NCBI RefSeq assembly: GCF_021228295.1
Contig: NZ_JAJQPD010000011.1
Location: 62,001 to 126,000, forward strand
Direction of reading: 5' to 3'
Length of the DNA: 64,000 nt
Source of the DNA: Agromyces humatus
Lineage (GTDB): Bacteria; Actinomycetota; Actinomycetes; Actinomycetales; Microbacteriaceae
Below, one piece after another: positions 1-9,237 of this stretch. The position numbers and the translations under genes were made by a program. Below the pieces are notes generated by a model, which was not told the DNA's origin, did not search any database, and saw nothing but the letters and a program-made list of their open reading frames with translations. Numbering within the stretch: the first letter of the stretch is position 1; each line of letters begins with the position of its first letter.

Positions 1-718
1 CTGCGTCGCAGCCGTTCTTGTTGATGTTCGGCTGGATGCCCGTTTCTCCCGGCACGGTCGCGTCGATCGAGATGGTCGAGCTGCAGTTCGTGCCATCGAG
101 CCATCCGAACCCGCCCGGCGCTCCGCTCGCGCAGGAGGCGCCCGTCGGCGAAGGCCCGTTGTTGATGAGGAGCCAGGTTCGCGTCGGGTTCGTCGTGTCA
201 GCCTCCTGCGGTGGGAGGTCGTCGAATTCGCACTCCGCGATCGTGAGCGCGAGTTGGGTCGTACCGCCGACTGGTGTGCCCCACTCGGCCGTGCTCTGCG
301 CATCGAGCGTCGTCGGGTCGAGACCGAGCATCGACGCGAGCGGATGCTGCAACGCCGCACCCTCTTCAGTGAGCGTCGACGACCTCACCGTCACCTTGCC
401 GCTCATGGCGTTGACGACGAACGTGCCGGATGGGATAACGGCGTTGGCGAGATCATCGTTCGCGTTGCCACCTGAATACCCCACCGCGATGTCGTCGGCG
501 TCGGCCTCGCATGAGCTCGCGTGAAGCGCGCACTCCTGGGCCACGGCGAGCGCCGCCGAGTCGGCGCCGTTCTGCAGTTCGGCCTTCTCGAAGTAGAGCA
601 GGCCGACATCGACTACGAACGCCAAGACGACGAGGAGTGCTGTGAGACCGAGCGCGACGGTCACAGCGATCGCCCCGCGTTCCTCACGAGCGAATCGCTT
701 CCGAATCAACCGCCGCAC
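1..718 (-). CDS. TadG-like pilus assembly protein, 3' end outside window
   Basis: At least 239 residues are visible and the frame stays open to the left edge, so the C-terminus is missing. The chosen GTG start at 718 overlaps the end of the TadE-like gene by 13 bp, implying translational coupling. The N-terminus has a short basic segment, then the conserved pattern RGAIAVTVALGL leading into one membrane helix, followed by LQNGADSAALAVAQ, which is typical of the TadG/Flp-pilus-associated N-terminal domain. The remainder is extracytoplasmic with several Cys. It belongs to the Tad pilus (tight adherence) locus with the two genes upstream. The exact role in pilus assembly is known only in general for the family. 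Confidence 0.8.
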   Translation of the reverse strand, partial: MRRLIRKRFAREERGAIAVTVALGLTALLVVLAFVVDVGLLYFEKAELQNGADSAALAVAQECALHASSCEADADDIAVGYSGGNANDDLANAVIPSGTFVVNAMSGKVTVRSSTLTEEGAALQHPLASMLGLDPTTLDAQSTAEWGTPVGGTTQLALTIAECEFDDLPPQEADTTNPTRTWLLINNGPSPTGASCASGAPGGFGWLDGTNCSSTISIDATVPGETGIQPNINKNGCDA

Positions 719-1098
719 CGCATGCTCCCAGTCCCGATCAGGGTCGCTCCACCGGAGACCGTGCCCAACCAACCGGTCAGGTCGGTGAGCGGAGTGTGCA
801 CGACCATGGTCAACTCGTCGTCCTCGACCGTCGGGCTGCACGTCGACGGGTAGGTGAAGGTCACGGTGCCGCTGACGAGATCCGCGGCGCGCGCCTCAGC
901 CGCAGCCTGCGCTCCAGGCTCGGTGTTGTGGATCGCGTAGTATCGAGCACCCTCTCGAGCTGCCGCGGTCACCGACATCTGTTGGTTGAGGACCCACCCG
1001 AAGTCGATGATCGCGAACAGCATGATGAGGAGCAGCGGGAACACCAGAGCGAACTCCACCGCCGCTGCGCCACGATCACGACGTGCTTTCATACCCAT
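706..1098 (-). CDS. TadE-like pseudopilin
   Basis: This 130-residue protein carries RDRGAAAVEFALVFPLLLIM near its N-terminus, the TadE signature: a prepilin-like glycine, Glu at +5 and a hydrophobic helix, followed by AAREGARYYA. TadE pseudopilins are processed by the same type IV prepilin peptidase that matures Flp. Start is either the ATG at 1098 or the one at 1092 (MKARRDRG); the second gives a more usual leader. It lies between the Flp pilin and the TadG-like gene on the minus strand, consistent with a flp-tadE-tadG operon running out of the window. Confidence 0.85.
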   Translation of the reverse strand: MGMKARRDRGAAAVEFALVFPLLLIMLFAIIDFGWVLNQQMSVTAAAREGARYYAIHNTEPGAQAAAEARAADLVSGTVTFTYPSTCSPTVEDDELTMVVHTPLTDLTGWLGTVSGGATLIGTGSMRCGG

Positions 1099-1162
1099 CC
1101 TTCGAAACGGAGGAATCCCGACCGGCTATCAAGCCGGCCGGGATGTCGCCACGGATGACGAC

Positions 1163-1372
1163 TCAGGTGCCGGCGGGGGGAGTGGTGCCGTTGAGCGCGG
1201 GGATCACCGTGGTGTTGATGAAGCCCTGGATCGCCGGAGCGAGCAGGGCGAGCATGCCAACGATCGCGATCGAGGCCACGCCGATGATGAGCGCGTACTC
1301 GGTCGCGGTCGCGCCCTCTTCGTCACGGAGCGAGTTGATGCGCGCCTGGAGGCGCGAGTATGCCTTGAGCAT
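1163..1372 (-). CDS. flp: Flp family type IVb pilin
   Basis: This 69-residue protein has the Flp/Fap pilin signature: a basic leader, then DEEGATATEYALIIGVASIA with Gly before the cleavage site, Glu at +5 of the mature chain followed by Tyr, and a long hydrophobic helix. It is the major structural subunit of Tad pili. The leader is expected to be cut by the prepilin peptidase encoded just upstream on the same strand (1599-2249). The 226-bp gap before it holds small hairpins and probably its promoter. Confidence 0.9.
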   Translation of the reverse strand: MLKAYSRLQARINSLRDEEGATATEYALIIGVASIAIVGMLALLAPAIQGFINTTVIPALNGTTPPAGT

Positions 1373-1531
1373 GGGGGAACCCTTCGGGTCTGGGGACGGA
1401 TGTCGCCGGCTCCAGAGCCGACGTTGAATGAACCTAACTTTGCGTGTGCATGGAAAGCGATGCCCCCATTCGGGGGAGGTTGAGCCAGGTGCGGGGGTGG
1501 GTGCGGAAAGTCGCTGAAGTTGGGACGAAAT

Positions 1532-1550
1532 GACCCCTTTAGTGGGGGTC
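1532..1550. terminator. Small GC hairpin after the prepilin peptidase gene
   Basis: GACCCC (1532-1537) pairs with GGGGTC (1545-1550) around a 7-base loop. It lies about 50 bp downstream of the minus-strand peptidase gene and may terminate it or separate it from flp. A second hairpin, CCCCC/GGGGG, lies at 1463-1476. No clear T-run is present. Confidence 0.3.
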
Positions 1551-1570
1551 TACTCGTAGGGGGTCACCGA

Positions 1571-1605
1571 GGTTTCGAGACGGCCCTGGCGGGCCTCCTC
1601 AACCC
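1571..1605. repeat. REP-like palindromic repeat (degenerate copy)
   Basis: A variant of the window-wide repeat that begins GGTTTCGAGAC, has a GC-rich self-complementary centre, and ends CTCCTCAACCC. The stop codon (TGA, 1599-1601 on the minus strand) of the prepilin peptidase lies inside it. Confidence 0.8.
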
Positions 1606-2249
1606 GCAGTGCCGACGAGCAGCACCGCGATGAGCGCCCCCGCGAGCATCGACGGCCCGAACGGGATCGACCCCCGCAGCGTCACCCGCCGCAAGGCGAG
1701 CGCGATGAGCGCGATCACTCCCCCGACCACGAACGCGGCCAACAGTCCGATGAGCCACGCACTGAGCCCGAACCAGCCCAGCAGCAGACCGATCACGAGC
1801 GCGAGCTTCACGTCGCCCATGCCCATCGACGACGGCGAGATGAGGGCGAGGATGAAGTAGACGGCGAACATGGCCGCGGCGCCCACGATTGTCCAGACCA
1901 GAAGTATCCAGTCCCCGGATGCCCAGGTGGGCGGCACGAACAGCACCGCGACGGCAGCCAGCGTGGGGAACACCACCGCGTTCGGCAGGCGCTTCTCGGC
2001 GAGGTCGACGACGGTGAGCACGGTCGCAGCGGCCGCGAACACCAGCAGTGCGGGCAACAGCCACGTCAGCCCGAAACGCAGTGTGATCAGCCCGAACGTC
2101 GCCGCGGTGATCACCGCGGCTGACACGCGAGTGGCGCGGAGGGACATCCGATCGTGCTTCATCGAACGCTGGGCCCACGCGGCCAGCGGCCACCAGCCGA
2201 GGGCGAAGCCGACGAGGGCGGCGATCAGCGTGGAGTGGGCCAAGGGCAT
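1599..2249 (-). CDS. Type IV prepilin peptidase (A24 family)
   Basis: A polytopic membrane protein of 216 residues. It contains the two A24 aspartates: DLAEKRLPN (first Asp) and the SMGMGDVKLAL motif (GxGDxKL, second Asp). It would cleave and probably N-methylate Flp and TadE prepilins at the inner membrane. The ATG at 2249 (MPLAHST) is preferred. An upstream in-frame start at 2306 would add residues MRRRASAVSNPP, which are a translation of the flanking REP-like repeat and not conserved protein. The N-terminal methylase domain is absent, as usual for small Tad-type peptidases. The stop codon is formed by a repeat copy. Confidence 0.88.
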   Translation of the reverse strand: MPLAHSTLIAALVGFALGWWPLAAWAQRSMKHDRMSLRATRVSAAVITAATFGLITLRFGLTWLLPALLVFAAAATVLTVVDLAEKRLPNAVVFPTLAAVAVLFVPPTWASGDWILLVWTIVGAAAMFAVYFILALISPSSMGMGDVKLALVIGLLLGWFGLSAWLIGLLAAFVVGGVIALIALALRRVTLRGSIPFGPSMLAGALIAVLLVGTAG

Positions 2250-2274
2250 GAGGAGGAGCGTATCGGGTCGGGGG

Positions 2275-2425
2275 GGGTTCGAGACGGCGCTGGCGCGCCT
2301 CCTCAACCCACGGATGCCTCAACCCGCAGGGGGTTTCGAGACGGCGCTGGCGCGCCTCCTCAACCCACGGATGCCTCAACCCGCAGGGGGTTTCGAGACG
2401 GCGCTGGCGCGCCTCCTCAACCCAC
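2275..2425. repeat. Three tandem REP-like repeats, about 58-bp period
   Basis: Three copies of GGTTTCGAGAC...CTCCTCAACCC are joined by the same spacer (ACGGATGCCTCAACCCGCAG). The spacer is copied with the repeat, so the array grew by tandem duplication. Confidence 0.9.
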
Positions 2426-2588
2426 CTACGCTCCCCGAACGAGATGTCGACCAGCTCGTCGCGAGACCGTTGGATTTCTCAGGTACATTTGCGGAACTCA
2501 CCATGTTCGCGACCGGTCGGCTGCGACGCGTGGTCGCGGGTGTCGTGCAGGTTCGCCGCCACCCGTTTCGCGTCTCTCAAGGGGATCA

Positions 2589-5500
2589 ATGACTCGGACA
2601 CGTGCGACGGCGCTCGCGGCCAAGGCGACGACGGCGCTCACCGTCGCCGCGCTCGTGATGTTCGGCACGCCGGCGATGGCGCAGGCCCACATCGCGCCTC
2701 GGGATGCCTCGGGGTCGGTGGCGATGGCGGAACCGATCGCCGCCGGTTCGATCTCGGGCACCGTGACCGAACCGACCGGTGAGCCCGCCGACGGACTGGT
2801 CCCAACGATCTACCGCCCTGACTCACGGGGCGTCCTCGTCGTCGTCGAAGGCATCGGCGAATCGCAGGATGCCGGTGCATACACCGTCTCGGGACTTCCG
2901 CCGGGCGACTACTTCGCGGTCGTGCCGGGCGACGGTCCGATCGTCGACGCAACCCTCGAACCCGGTGCCGCGGCGACCTGGTACGGCGGCACGATGCTGC
3001 CCGGAGTGGCGACCGCGATCCACGTCGAAGCCGGCCAGACGGTGACCGGAATCGACATCACGCGGGTCAAGGCCGCGATCATCACCGGTCAGCTCACGAC
3101 GATCGATGGCCCGCTCGAGGGCGCGTACGTCTCAGCGGGGGCGGCCGCCGGGGGCGCCGCGAACATCCTCTGGGCTTGGCGCAACCTGTCGGTGAGCGCG
3201 CGCACCGACTCGGCAGGACGGTATGCGTTCGCCCTCTCACCCGGTGTGGACTACTCGCTCTCGTTCGGCCGCAGCGACGCCTCCGTCATCTCCGAATCGT
3301 GGGATGACGTGCCGGAGGGCGCCGGCCTGTCTCCGACGTACCTCAACCTCGAGCCCGGCGAGGTGCGGCACGGAATCGATGCCGAGCTCGCGAAGCCCGT
3401 GACGATCGCGGGCACCGTGCGCGACGCCGCCGGCGCACCGGTGGCCGACGCTGACATCCACCTCCACACGCTCCAGGTCGACGGCCCGAACCCCATTCTC
3501 GGAAGCATCATCACCGACGTGGACGGCAGGTTCGAGATCTCGCAACTCCGGCCGGGCACGTACGCCTTCGAGGTCGTGGGGCCGTGGCCCCTGGTCAGGG
3601 AGTTCTGGAAGGACCAGCCCGACCTCGCGAGCGCGACGCCGATCGTGCTCGGCAGCGGCGAACGACTCGATGCCCTGGTGGAGGTCGCGGCGCCCCCGCC
3701 GATTCCTTCGGCGATCCCCACGATCACCGGGAGCGCGCTCGTCGGATCGAAGCTGACGGCCGTCACCAACGGATGGGCTCCCGGTGCCTCCTTCTCGTAC
3801 CAATGGCTCGCCGACGGGGAGGCACTCTACGGCGAGCGGGGACGGACTCTCAACCTCTGGCCCCGCGACGAGGGTAAGGCCTTCTCCGTGCGGGTGACCG
3901 GATGGGTCGAGGGATACCTCGGCGTCGCGGAGACCTCGGCCGCGACATCCCGGGTGATGCAATCCGACATTCCCACGATCAACGGACGTTTCGACAGCAC
4001 CGTCTGGGTCGGCGAGACGGTGTACGCACGTCCCGGCACGTGGAGTGCGTCAACCACCTTCACCTACCAGTGGTACGCGGATGGGATCCCGATCGAAGGC
4101 GCGACGGCATCGAGCCTTCTGCTGCCCACCACGGTCACTGGCAAGGCGATCAGCGTGAAGGTGACCGGCACGAAGGCCGGCTACACGACGCACTCGGAGA
4201 CGTCGGCCCCGACACCCGGGGCGGGCAGGAAGTCGACACCGACCGTCTCCGGCACGCCCTACGTCGGCGCGACGCTGTCGGCGTCACCCGGCGTGTGGAC
4301 GCCCGGCACCACCTTCAGCTACGAGTGGTATGCCGACCACGAACAGCTGACCGGGGAGAACGAATCAACCTTGACGCTGCCGGCCAGCCTCGTGGGCAAG
4401 CAGATCAGGGCGATCGTGTCGGGCCAACTCGCCGGCTATCCCACACCGGTGGAGTGGTCGGCCCCGACGCTTCGCGTCGCGCTTGCACCCACGCCCGAAA
4501 TCTCGGGCGAACCGTACGTCGGCACCGAGCTCACGGTGTCACACGGCACCTGGGAGCCGGCCACGACGTTCACCTACCAGTGGTACGCGGACGGAGTCGC
4601 GATCTCGGGGGCGACAGCGTCGTTCTACACGGTCGCCTCGACGCTTATCGGCAAGACGCTGACGGTTAGGGTCACTGGATCGCTTTCGGAGTATCCGACG
4701 ATCACACGCACGTCAGCGGCGACGCCTCGAGTCTCGTTCGAGTCGAACGCTCGTCTCGCCGGCGGCGACCGCTTCGGGACCTCGGCCGCGATCAGCAGGG
4801 GTGCCTTCGCACCGCGGGTTCCCGTCGTGTACATCGCGAACGGCCTGAACTTCCCCGACGCACTCTCGGGAGCGCCCGTCGCCGCAACCAAGGGTGGACC
4901 GGTGCTCCTGACGGGCTCGACATATCTCCCGTGGACGGTCATCGATGAGCTCGAACGCCTCGAACCTCAGCGGATCGTGGTGCTCGGTGGAACAGGGGCG
5001 ATCAGCGACATCCTGCTGAACACCCTCAAGCCGTACACGAGCGGAAGCGTCACCCGCCTCGCCGGCGGCGACCGGTTCGCGACCTCGGCCGCGATCAGTA
5101 AGGCCTCGTTCTCGGCCGGCGTTCCGGTCGCGTACGTCGCGAATGGGCTGAACTTCCCCGACGCGCTCTCCGGTGCTCCCGTTGCCGGAATCCAGGGCGG
5201 TCCGGTGCTCCTCGCACGCGCGACGTCGATCCCCGCATCGGTCGCGACCGAGCTGAAGCGGCTCAAGCCGAAGCGAATCGTCGTGCTCGGCGGCACCGGC
5301 GTCACCACTCCGACCCTGCAGAACGCGCTCAAGGCCTACACGAGCGGCAGCGTCACCCGCTTGGCGGGTGGCGACCGGTTCGCGACCTCGGCCGCGATCA
5401 GCAAGGCCTCGTTCCCCGCCGGGGTTCCGGTCGCTTATGTCGCCAACGGGATGACCTTCCCCGACGCGCTCTCGGGAGCACCCGCCGCCGGCGTGCAGGG

Positions 5501-5654
5501 CGGGCCGGTGTTGCTCACGCAACGGAACACGATCCCGGCATCGGTCGTCGCCGAGCTCAAACGGCTCAAGCCGAAGCGCGTCGTGGTGCTGGGCGGGCCC
5601 GGCGCCGTCTCGGACGCGGTGCGCGCGCAACTGAACGCGTACTTGGCTCGCTGA
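2589..5654 (+). CDS. Secreted cell-wall-binding protein with Ig-like and three CW_binding_2 repeats
   Basis: A 1,021-residue surface or secreted protein. Residues 1 to about 33 form a Sec signal peptide ending AMAQA. Residues about 50-370 contain three carboxypeptidase-regulatory/prealbumin-like beta domains (GxVTEPTGEPADG..., GTVRDAAGAPVADA...). Residues about 375-718 hold four similar Ig-like repeats marked by P-x-I-x-G-x-x-x-V-G and F-x-Y-Q-W-Y-A-D-G. Residues about 719-1021 hold three cell-wall-binding repeats (PF04122), each with RLAGGDRF(A/G)TSAAIS and IVVLGGTG. The ATG at 2589 is preceded by AAGGGG, a good ribosome site; longer in-frame extensions run through repeats. No LPXTG motif is present, so wall attachment would be non-covalent. 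The ligand is unknown; an adhesin or matrix role is inference. Confidence 0.88.
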   Translation: MTRTRATALAAKATTALTVAALVMFGTPAMAQAHIAPRDASGSVAMAEPIAAGSISGTVTEPTGEPADGLVPTIYRPDSRGVLVVVEGIGESQDAGAYTVSGLPPGDYFAVVPGDGPIVDATLEPGAAATWYGGTMLPGVATAIHVEAGQTVTGIDITRVKAAIITGQLTTIDGPLEGAYVSAGAAAGGAANILWAWRNLSVSARTDSAGRYAFALSPGVDYSLSFGRSDASVISESWDDVPEGAGLSPTYLNLEPGEVRHGIDAELAKPVTIAGTVRDAAGAPVADADIHLHTLQVDGPNPILGSIITDVDGRFEISQLRPGTYAFEVVGPWPLVREFWKDQPDLASATPIVLGSGERLDALVEVAAPPPIPSAIPTITGSALVGSKLTAVTNGWAPGASFSYQWLADGEALYGERGRTLNLWPRDEGKAFSVRVTGWVEGYLGVAETSAATSRVMQSDIPTINGRFDSTVWVGETVYARPGTWSASTTFTYQWYADGIPIEGATASSLLLPTTVTGKAISVKVTGTKAGYTTHSETSAPTPGAGRKSTPTVSGTPYVGATLSASPGVWTPGTTFSYEWYADHEQLTGENESTLTLPASLVGKQIRAIVSGQLAGYPTPVEWSAPTLRVALAPTPEISGEPYVGTELTVSHGTWEPATTFTYQWYADGVAISGATASFYTVASTLIGKTLTVRVTGSLSEYPTITRTSAATPRVSFESNARLAGGDRFGTSAAISRGAFAPRVPVVYIANGLNFPDALSGAPVAATKGGPVLLTGSTYLPWTVIDELERLEPQRIVVLGGTGAISDILLNTLKPYTSGSVTRLAGGDRFATSAAISKASFSAGVPVAYVANGLNFPDALSGAPVAGIQGGPVLLARATSIPASVATELKRLKPKRIVVLGGTGVTTPTLQNALKAYTSGSVTRLAGGDRFATSAAISKASFPAGVPVAYVANGMTFPDALSGAPAAGVQGGPVLLTQRNTIPASVVAELKRLKPKRVVVLGGPGAVSDAVRAQLNAYLAR

Positions 5655-5682
5655 GCCGCGGGGGGTCAGGCGCTACTCGCAG

Positions 5683-5810
5683 GGGTTTCGAGACGGCGCT
5701 GGCGCGCCTCCTCAACCCACGGGATTCCTCACCCGGGTTTCGAGACGGCGCTGGCGCGCCTCCTCAACCCACCAAGGTTTCGAGACGGCGCTGGCGCGCC
5801 TCCTCAACCC
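5683..5810. repeat. Three REP-like repeats between convergent genes
   Basis: Copies lie at about 5683-5718, 5735-5770 and 5776-5810, all in the same orientation. They sit exactly between the converging wall-protein and fprA genes, where they could act as bidirectional transcription terminators; that role is inference. Confidence 0.9.
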
Positions 5811-5813
5811 GCC

Positions 5814-7193
5814 CTACGCCTCCCCGACCGAGATGTCGACCATCTCGTCGCGGGGAACGACCTTCACGCGCACGCGCCCCTCAGCCGCACCGAGCGCCTG
5901 CTCGTGCTCGTCGAGGCGGTGCCAGCCGTCGAGGTCGGTGTAGCGGATTCCGCGCGACTCGAGCATCTCGATCACCGACTCCTCTGACGGCGACTCGGGC
6001 CGCCACCAGTTGCCGAGGTCGTTGATGACGTGCTTGATGGTCTCCATGGCGTCGCTCTTGGTGTGGCCGATGAGGCCGACGGGGCCGCGCTTGATCCATC
6101 CGGTCGAGTACACCCCGTACATCTGGCGCGACTCGCCGGTCTCGGCGTCGTGGAAGAGCACCTGGCCCTCGTGGTTCGGGATGACCCCGTATTCGCGGTC
6201 GAACGGGATGCCGGGCAGCGGCGAGCCGAAGTAGCCCACGGCGCGGTACACGGCCTGGATGGGCAGTTCGCGGATCTCGCCGGTGCCGACCACGCCGCCC
6301 TCGCCGTCGGGCGCGGTGCGCTCCCAGCGGATGCCGCCGACACGCCCGTTTCCATCAGAGACGATCTCGAGCGGTTTCGCGAAGAAGTGCAGATGCAGGC
6401 GGCGTGACGCCTGCCCCACCTCGCGCTGGCGCCACTGGTTGAGCACCTTGTCGATCACGAAGACCTGCTTGTTGCCCGAGACCGCGGCGCGCGCAGCGTC
6501 GTCGTAGTCGAAGTCCTCGTCGTAGATGATCATGTCGACGTCGCGCAGTTCGCCGAGCTCACGCAGCTCGAGGGGGGTGAACTTCACCGAGGTCGGTCCG
6601 CGGCGGCCGAAGACGTGCACGTCGGTGACCGGCGAGGCGGCGAGACCGGATGCCACGTTGGCGGGGATCTCGGTGGGCATGAGGTCTTCGACGTGCTTGG
6701 CGAGCATGCGCGAGATGTCGAGGGCGACGTTGCCGTTGCCGATCACGGCCACTTCGCGGGCCTCGAGCGGCCACGTGCGCGGGAAGTCGGGGTGCCCGTC
6801 GAACCAGCTCACGAACTCGGCCGCACCGTACGACCCCTCGAGCTCGATGCCGGGGATGCGCAGCGACGCGTCGCGCACCGCGCCGGTCGCGAAGATCACG
6901 GCGTTGTAGTGCTTCTTGAGGTCGTCGAGTGCGATGTCCTCGCCGTAGCGCACGTTTCCGAAGATACGGATGTCGCCACGGTCGAGCACTTCGCGAAGCG
7001 CGTTGATGATGCCCTTGATGCGCGGGTGGTCGGGCGCCACCCCGTAACGCACCAGACCGTAGGGCGCCGGCAGGTGGTCGAACAGGTCGATCGACACGTC
7101 GAAGTTGCGCTCGGCCTTCAGCAGGATGTCGGCGGCGTAGATGCCGGCCGGGCCGGCCCCGACGATCGCCAGTCGCAGCTTGTTCCTCGTCAC
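5814..7193 (-). CDS. fprA: Ferredoxin-NADP+ reductase, FprA (adrenodoxin reductase type)
   Basis: A 459-residue flavoprotein expected to transfer electrons between NADPH and ferredoxin. An N-terminal FAD Rossmann motif (IVGAGPAGIYAADILL) is followed by the adrenodoxin-reductase hallmark PYGLVRYGVAPDHP, the NADP-binding VIGNGNVALDISRML, and a C-terminal YSTGWIKRGPVGLIGHTKSDA. Length matches FprA. The start is GTG at 7193, with GGGAG about 9 bases upstream. The next gene on the same strand is a polyprenyl synthase, 60 bp upstream, so the two may share a transcript. Confidence 0.92.
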   Translation of the reverse strand: MTRNKLRLAIVGAGPAGIYAADILLKAERNFDVSIDLFDHLPAPYGLVRYGVAPDHPRIKGIINALREVLDRGDIRIFGNVRYGEDIALDDLKKHYNAVIFATGAVRDASLRIPGIELEGSYGAAEFVSWFDGHPDFPRTWPLEAREVAVIGNGNVALDISRMLAKHVEDLMPTEIPANVASGLAASPVTDVHVFGRRGPTSVKFTPLELRELGELRDVDMIIYDEDFDYDDAARAAVSGNKQVFVIDKVLNQWRQREVGQASRRLHLHFFAKPLEIVSDGNGRVGGIRWERTAPDGEGGVVGTGEIRELPIQAVYRAVGYFGSPLPGIPFDREYGVIPNHEGQVLFHDAETGESRQMYGVYSTGWIKRGPVGLIGHTKSDAMETIKHVINDLGNWWRPESPSEESVIEMLESRGIRYTDLDGWHRLDEHEQALGAAEGRVRVKVVPRDEMVDISVGEA

Positions 7194-7252
7194 GTGGGGT
7201 GTCTCCCTATTGGTTGTCCGGCTCTGCGCCGGTTGTGGGCTCGGCAGTTCGC

Positions 7253-8380
7253 TCAGCTCTGCCGTTCGACGACGGTCTCGGCGAAGCGCGTGAGCGCCTT
7301 CTTCACGCCGCCCTCAGGCAGCGGCGCGAGCGCGGCGACCGCTTCGCGCGCCCAGCGGTGGGCCTCAGCGAGCGTAGCGCGCGTCGCCTCGTGGTCACGC
7401 AGTTCGGCCACGATCGCGTCGACCGTCGCTTTCGACGGCACGATGCGCGAGGCCATGGTGTTCGTGTCGAGCGGGTCGCCGAGGTCGGCCGCGACCGCCG
7501 TGACCGTGACCACGTCGCGCTCGATGCGACGCAGCAGGTCGGCCGACGCGGCATCCGTCTTGGCCATCTCGGCCAGCCGCAGCAGCGGCAACGTGACCAC
7601 GCCCGCGCGCAGGTCGGTGCCGGGAACCTTGCCGGTCTCTTCGGGCTGCGGCGACAGGTCGATGACGTCGTCGATGAGCTGGAACGCCACACCGACCTTC
7701 TCGCCGAACTCGATGATCGGCTTCTCGTAGGCCGGGTCGGCGCCCGAGAACACGACGCCCGACTGCGCCGCGGCCGCGATGAGCGAACCGGTCTTGTCGG
7801 CGAGCACCCTGGTGTAGTGCGCGATCTTGTCGTCGCCGTCGCTCGGGCCGACCGTCTCGTGCAACTGCCCCAGCACGAGCCGCTCGAAGGTGTCGGCCTG
7901 CATGCGGATGGCCCGCTCGCCGAGCTTCGCCATGAGCTGGCTCGCCCTGGCGAACAGCAGGTCGCCGGTGAGGATCGCCACCGAGTTGCCCCACACGGCG
8001 TGCGCGGCCGGCACACCGCGGCGACGGTCGGACTCGTCCATGACGTCGTCGTGGTACAGGCTGCCGAGGTGCGTGATCTCGATGGCTTCGGCGGCAGTGA
8101 CGACGTCGTCGTTGATGCCCGCGCCGAGCTGCGCCGTGAGCAGCGTGAGCAGGGGGCGCACGCGCTTGCCGCCCGCTTCGAGCAGGTACCGCGTCGAGAC
8201 GTCGGCGATGGAGTCGGCGAAACGCACCTCGTCGAGCAGGCCGGCCTCGACGCGGTCGATGCCGTCGTCGATCGCCTTCGCCATCGCCTTGTCGGCAGGT
8301 GAGGCGAAGACTTTCTCGCTCAAGCCCAGGTTGGCTGCGAGGGCCGAGCCGCGACGGGCGACCGGGTGGGTCGGATTCAC
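7253..8380 (-). CDS. Trans-polyprenyl diphosphate synthase
   Basis: A 375-residue head-to-tail prenyltransferase. It has the first Asp-rich motif in LYHDDVMDESDRRRG, a GGKRVRP motif before it, and the second motif in QLIDDVIDL. The enzyme extends allylic diphosphates with IPP to the long chain that MenA attaches to dihydroxynaphthoate; its place beside ubiE/menG and the men genes supports the menaquinone side chain as product. Chain length cannot be read from sequence here. The GTG at 8380 is preferred because a -10-like TAGGCT (8388-8393) lies 7 bases upstream, predicting a leaderless mRNA; a longer frame to 8785 lacks homology. Confidence 0.88.
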   Translation of the reverse strand: MNPTHPVARRGSALAANLGLSEKVFASPADKAMAKAIDDGIDRVEAGLLDEVRFADSIADVSTRYLLEAGGKRVRPLLTLLTAQLGAGINDDVVTAAEAIEITHLGSLYHDDVMDESDRRRGVPAAHAVWGNSVAILTGDLLFARASQLMAKLGERAIRMQADTFERLVLGQLHETVGPSDGDDKIAHYTRVLADKTGSLIAAAAQSGVVFSGADPAYEKPIIEFGEKVGVAFQLIDDVIDLSPQPEETGKVPGTDLRAGVVTLPLLRLAEMAKTDAASADLLRRIERDVVTVTAVAADLGDPLDTNTMASRIVPSKATVDAIVAELRDHEATRATLAEAHRWAREAVAALAPLPEGGVKKALTRFAETVVERQS

Positions 8381-8482
8381 GCGTACCAGCCTACCGGGGC
8401 CGTACATCGACCGGATGTCGCGTGATGCCCGCTCGGCACGCCACCGCGTCCATCCCAGCGTCGGAACACGCTCGTCGCGGTC

Positions 8483-8529
8483 TTGACGTGGCCGAAAACG
8501 TGCGTTTACCATGGTGAACATGCGTTCAC
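8483..8529 (+). promoter_or_regulatory. Promoter and paired palindromes of the TetR-ABC operon
   Basis: TTGACG (8483-8488) and TACCAT (8507-8512) form a plausible sigma-70-type promoter with an 18-base spacer. Two inverted repeats overlap it: AAACG-TG-CGTTT (8496-8507) and GTGAAC-ATGC-GTTCAC (8514-8529). The ATG at 8520 lies inside the second, 7 bases after the -10. Autoregulation by the TetR protein is inferred. Confidence 0.55.
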
Positions 8530-9197
8530 TTCGAATGGCGGCGACCTCCGATCTGACCTCGCGGGCGCGAGTGCGCGATGCGGCGATCGTTCGGTTCGGC
8601 CGCGATGGATTCGAGGTCGGCCTCCGCGCGATCGCGAAGGACGCCGGCGTCAGCGCGGCCGGCATCGTCAAGCTGTTCGGCTCGAAAGACGGCCTGCGCG
8701 AAGCATGCGATGAGCACGTCTTCGCCGTCGTCCGCGACACCAAGCGAGAGGTGCTCGCAGACCGCGGCGCCCCAGGGGCGTTCATCGGGCAACTGGCGAT
8801 GATGGACGGCTACCGTCCGATGATCGCGTACACGCTGCGAAGCATCCAGGCGGGGGGCGAGCACGCACGAGACTTCATCGAGCACATGGTCGCCGATGCC
8901 GTCGAGTACGTCGCCGCCGGCGTCGAGGCGGGCGTCATCGTGCCGAGTCGCGATGAAGAGGCTCGCGTACGCTTCCTGCTCGGCAGCACCCTCGGATCCC
9001 TCCTCCTCGAGCTGTCCATGAACACCGACCCCGATGCGATCGACACGGCTGCGTTCTGGGAGCGCGCGCTCGGGCGACTCACGCTGCCCGCCCTCGAGCT
9101 CTACACCGAGGGCTTCCTCGTCGACCGCGACATGCTCGACGCCTACCTGCTCTACATCCCCGATCCGCCGGCGGAGGCCGCAGGCCGCATGGCCTGA
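8520..9197 (+). CDS. TetR family transcriptional regulator
   Basis: A 225-residue regulator with an N-terminal TetR helix-turn-helix ([43 protein letters not shown]) and a helical ligand domain. It is followed after 40 bp by an ABC exporter pair on the same strand, so it probably represses that operon. The start at 8520 fits the promoter geometry (-10 ends 7 bases before); the ATG at 8511 would lie inside the -10, and 8535 is also possible. The inducer is unknown. Confidence 0.88.
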   Translation: MRSLRMAATSDLTSRARVRDAAIVRFGRDGFEVGLRAIAKDAGVSAAGIVKLFGSKDGLREACDEHVFAVVRDTKREVLADRGAPGAFIGQLAMMDGYRPMIAYTLRSIQAGGEHARDFIEHMVADAVEYVAAGVEAGVIVPSRDEEARVRFLLGSTLGSLLLELSMNTDPDAIDTAAFWERALGRLTLPALELYTEGFLVDRDMLDAYLLYIPDPPAEAAGRMA

Positions 9198-9237
9198 CCG
9201 CATCCACCCACCGACGATCGAAAGAGAGCACATCCTC

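Noticed and set aside
18..853. Plus-strand open frames opposite the TadG/TadE genes
   Set aside because: The minus-strand frames carry clear Tad-family motifs and coupled starts; the plus-strand frames are high-GC shadows.
2275..2425. CRISPR array
   Set aside because: Repeats are spaced regularly, but the spacers are themselves copies of one sequence and the repeat is a REP-like palindrome; no cas genes exist in the window.
2154..2588. 145-codon N-terminal extension of the wall-binding protein
   Set aside because: It translates the tandem REP repeats and precedes a good ribosome site and signal peptide at 2589.
8381..8785. N-terminal extension of the polyprenyl synthase to 8785
   Set aside because: It overlaps the TetR promoter and gene in antisense and lacks family similarity; the GTG at 8380 has a -10 element at the right distance.
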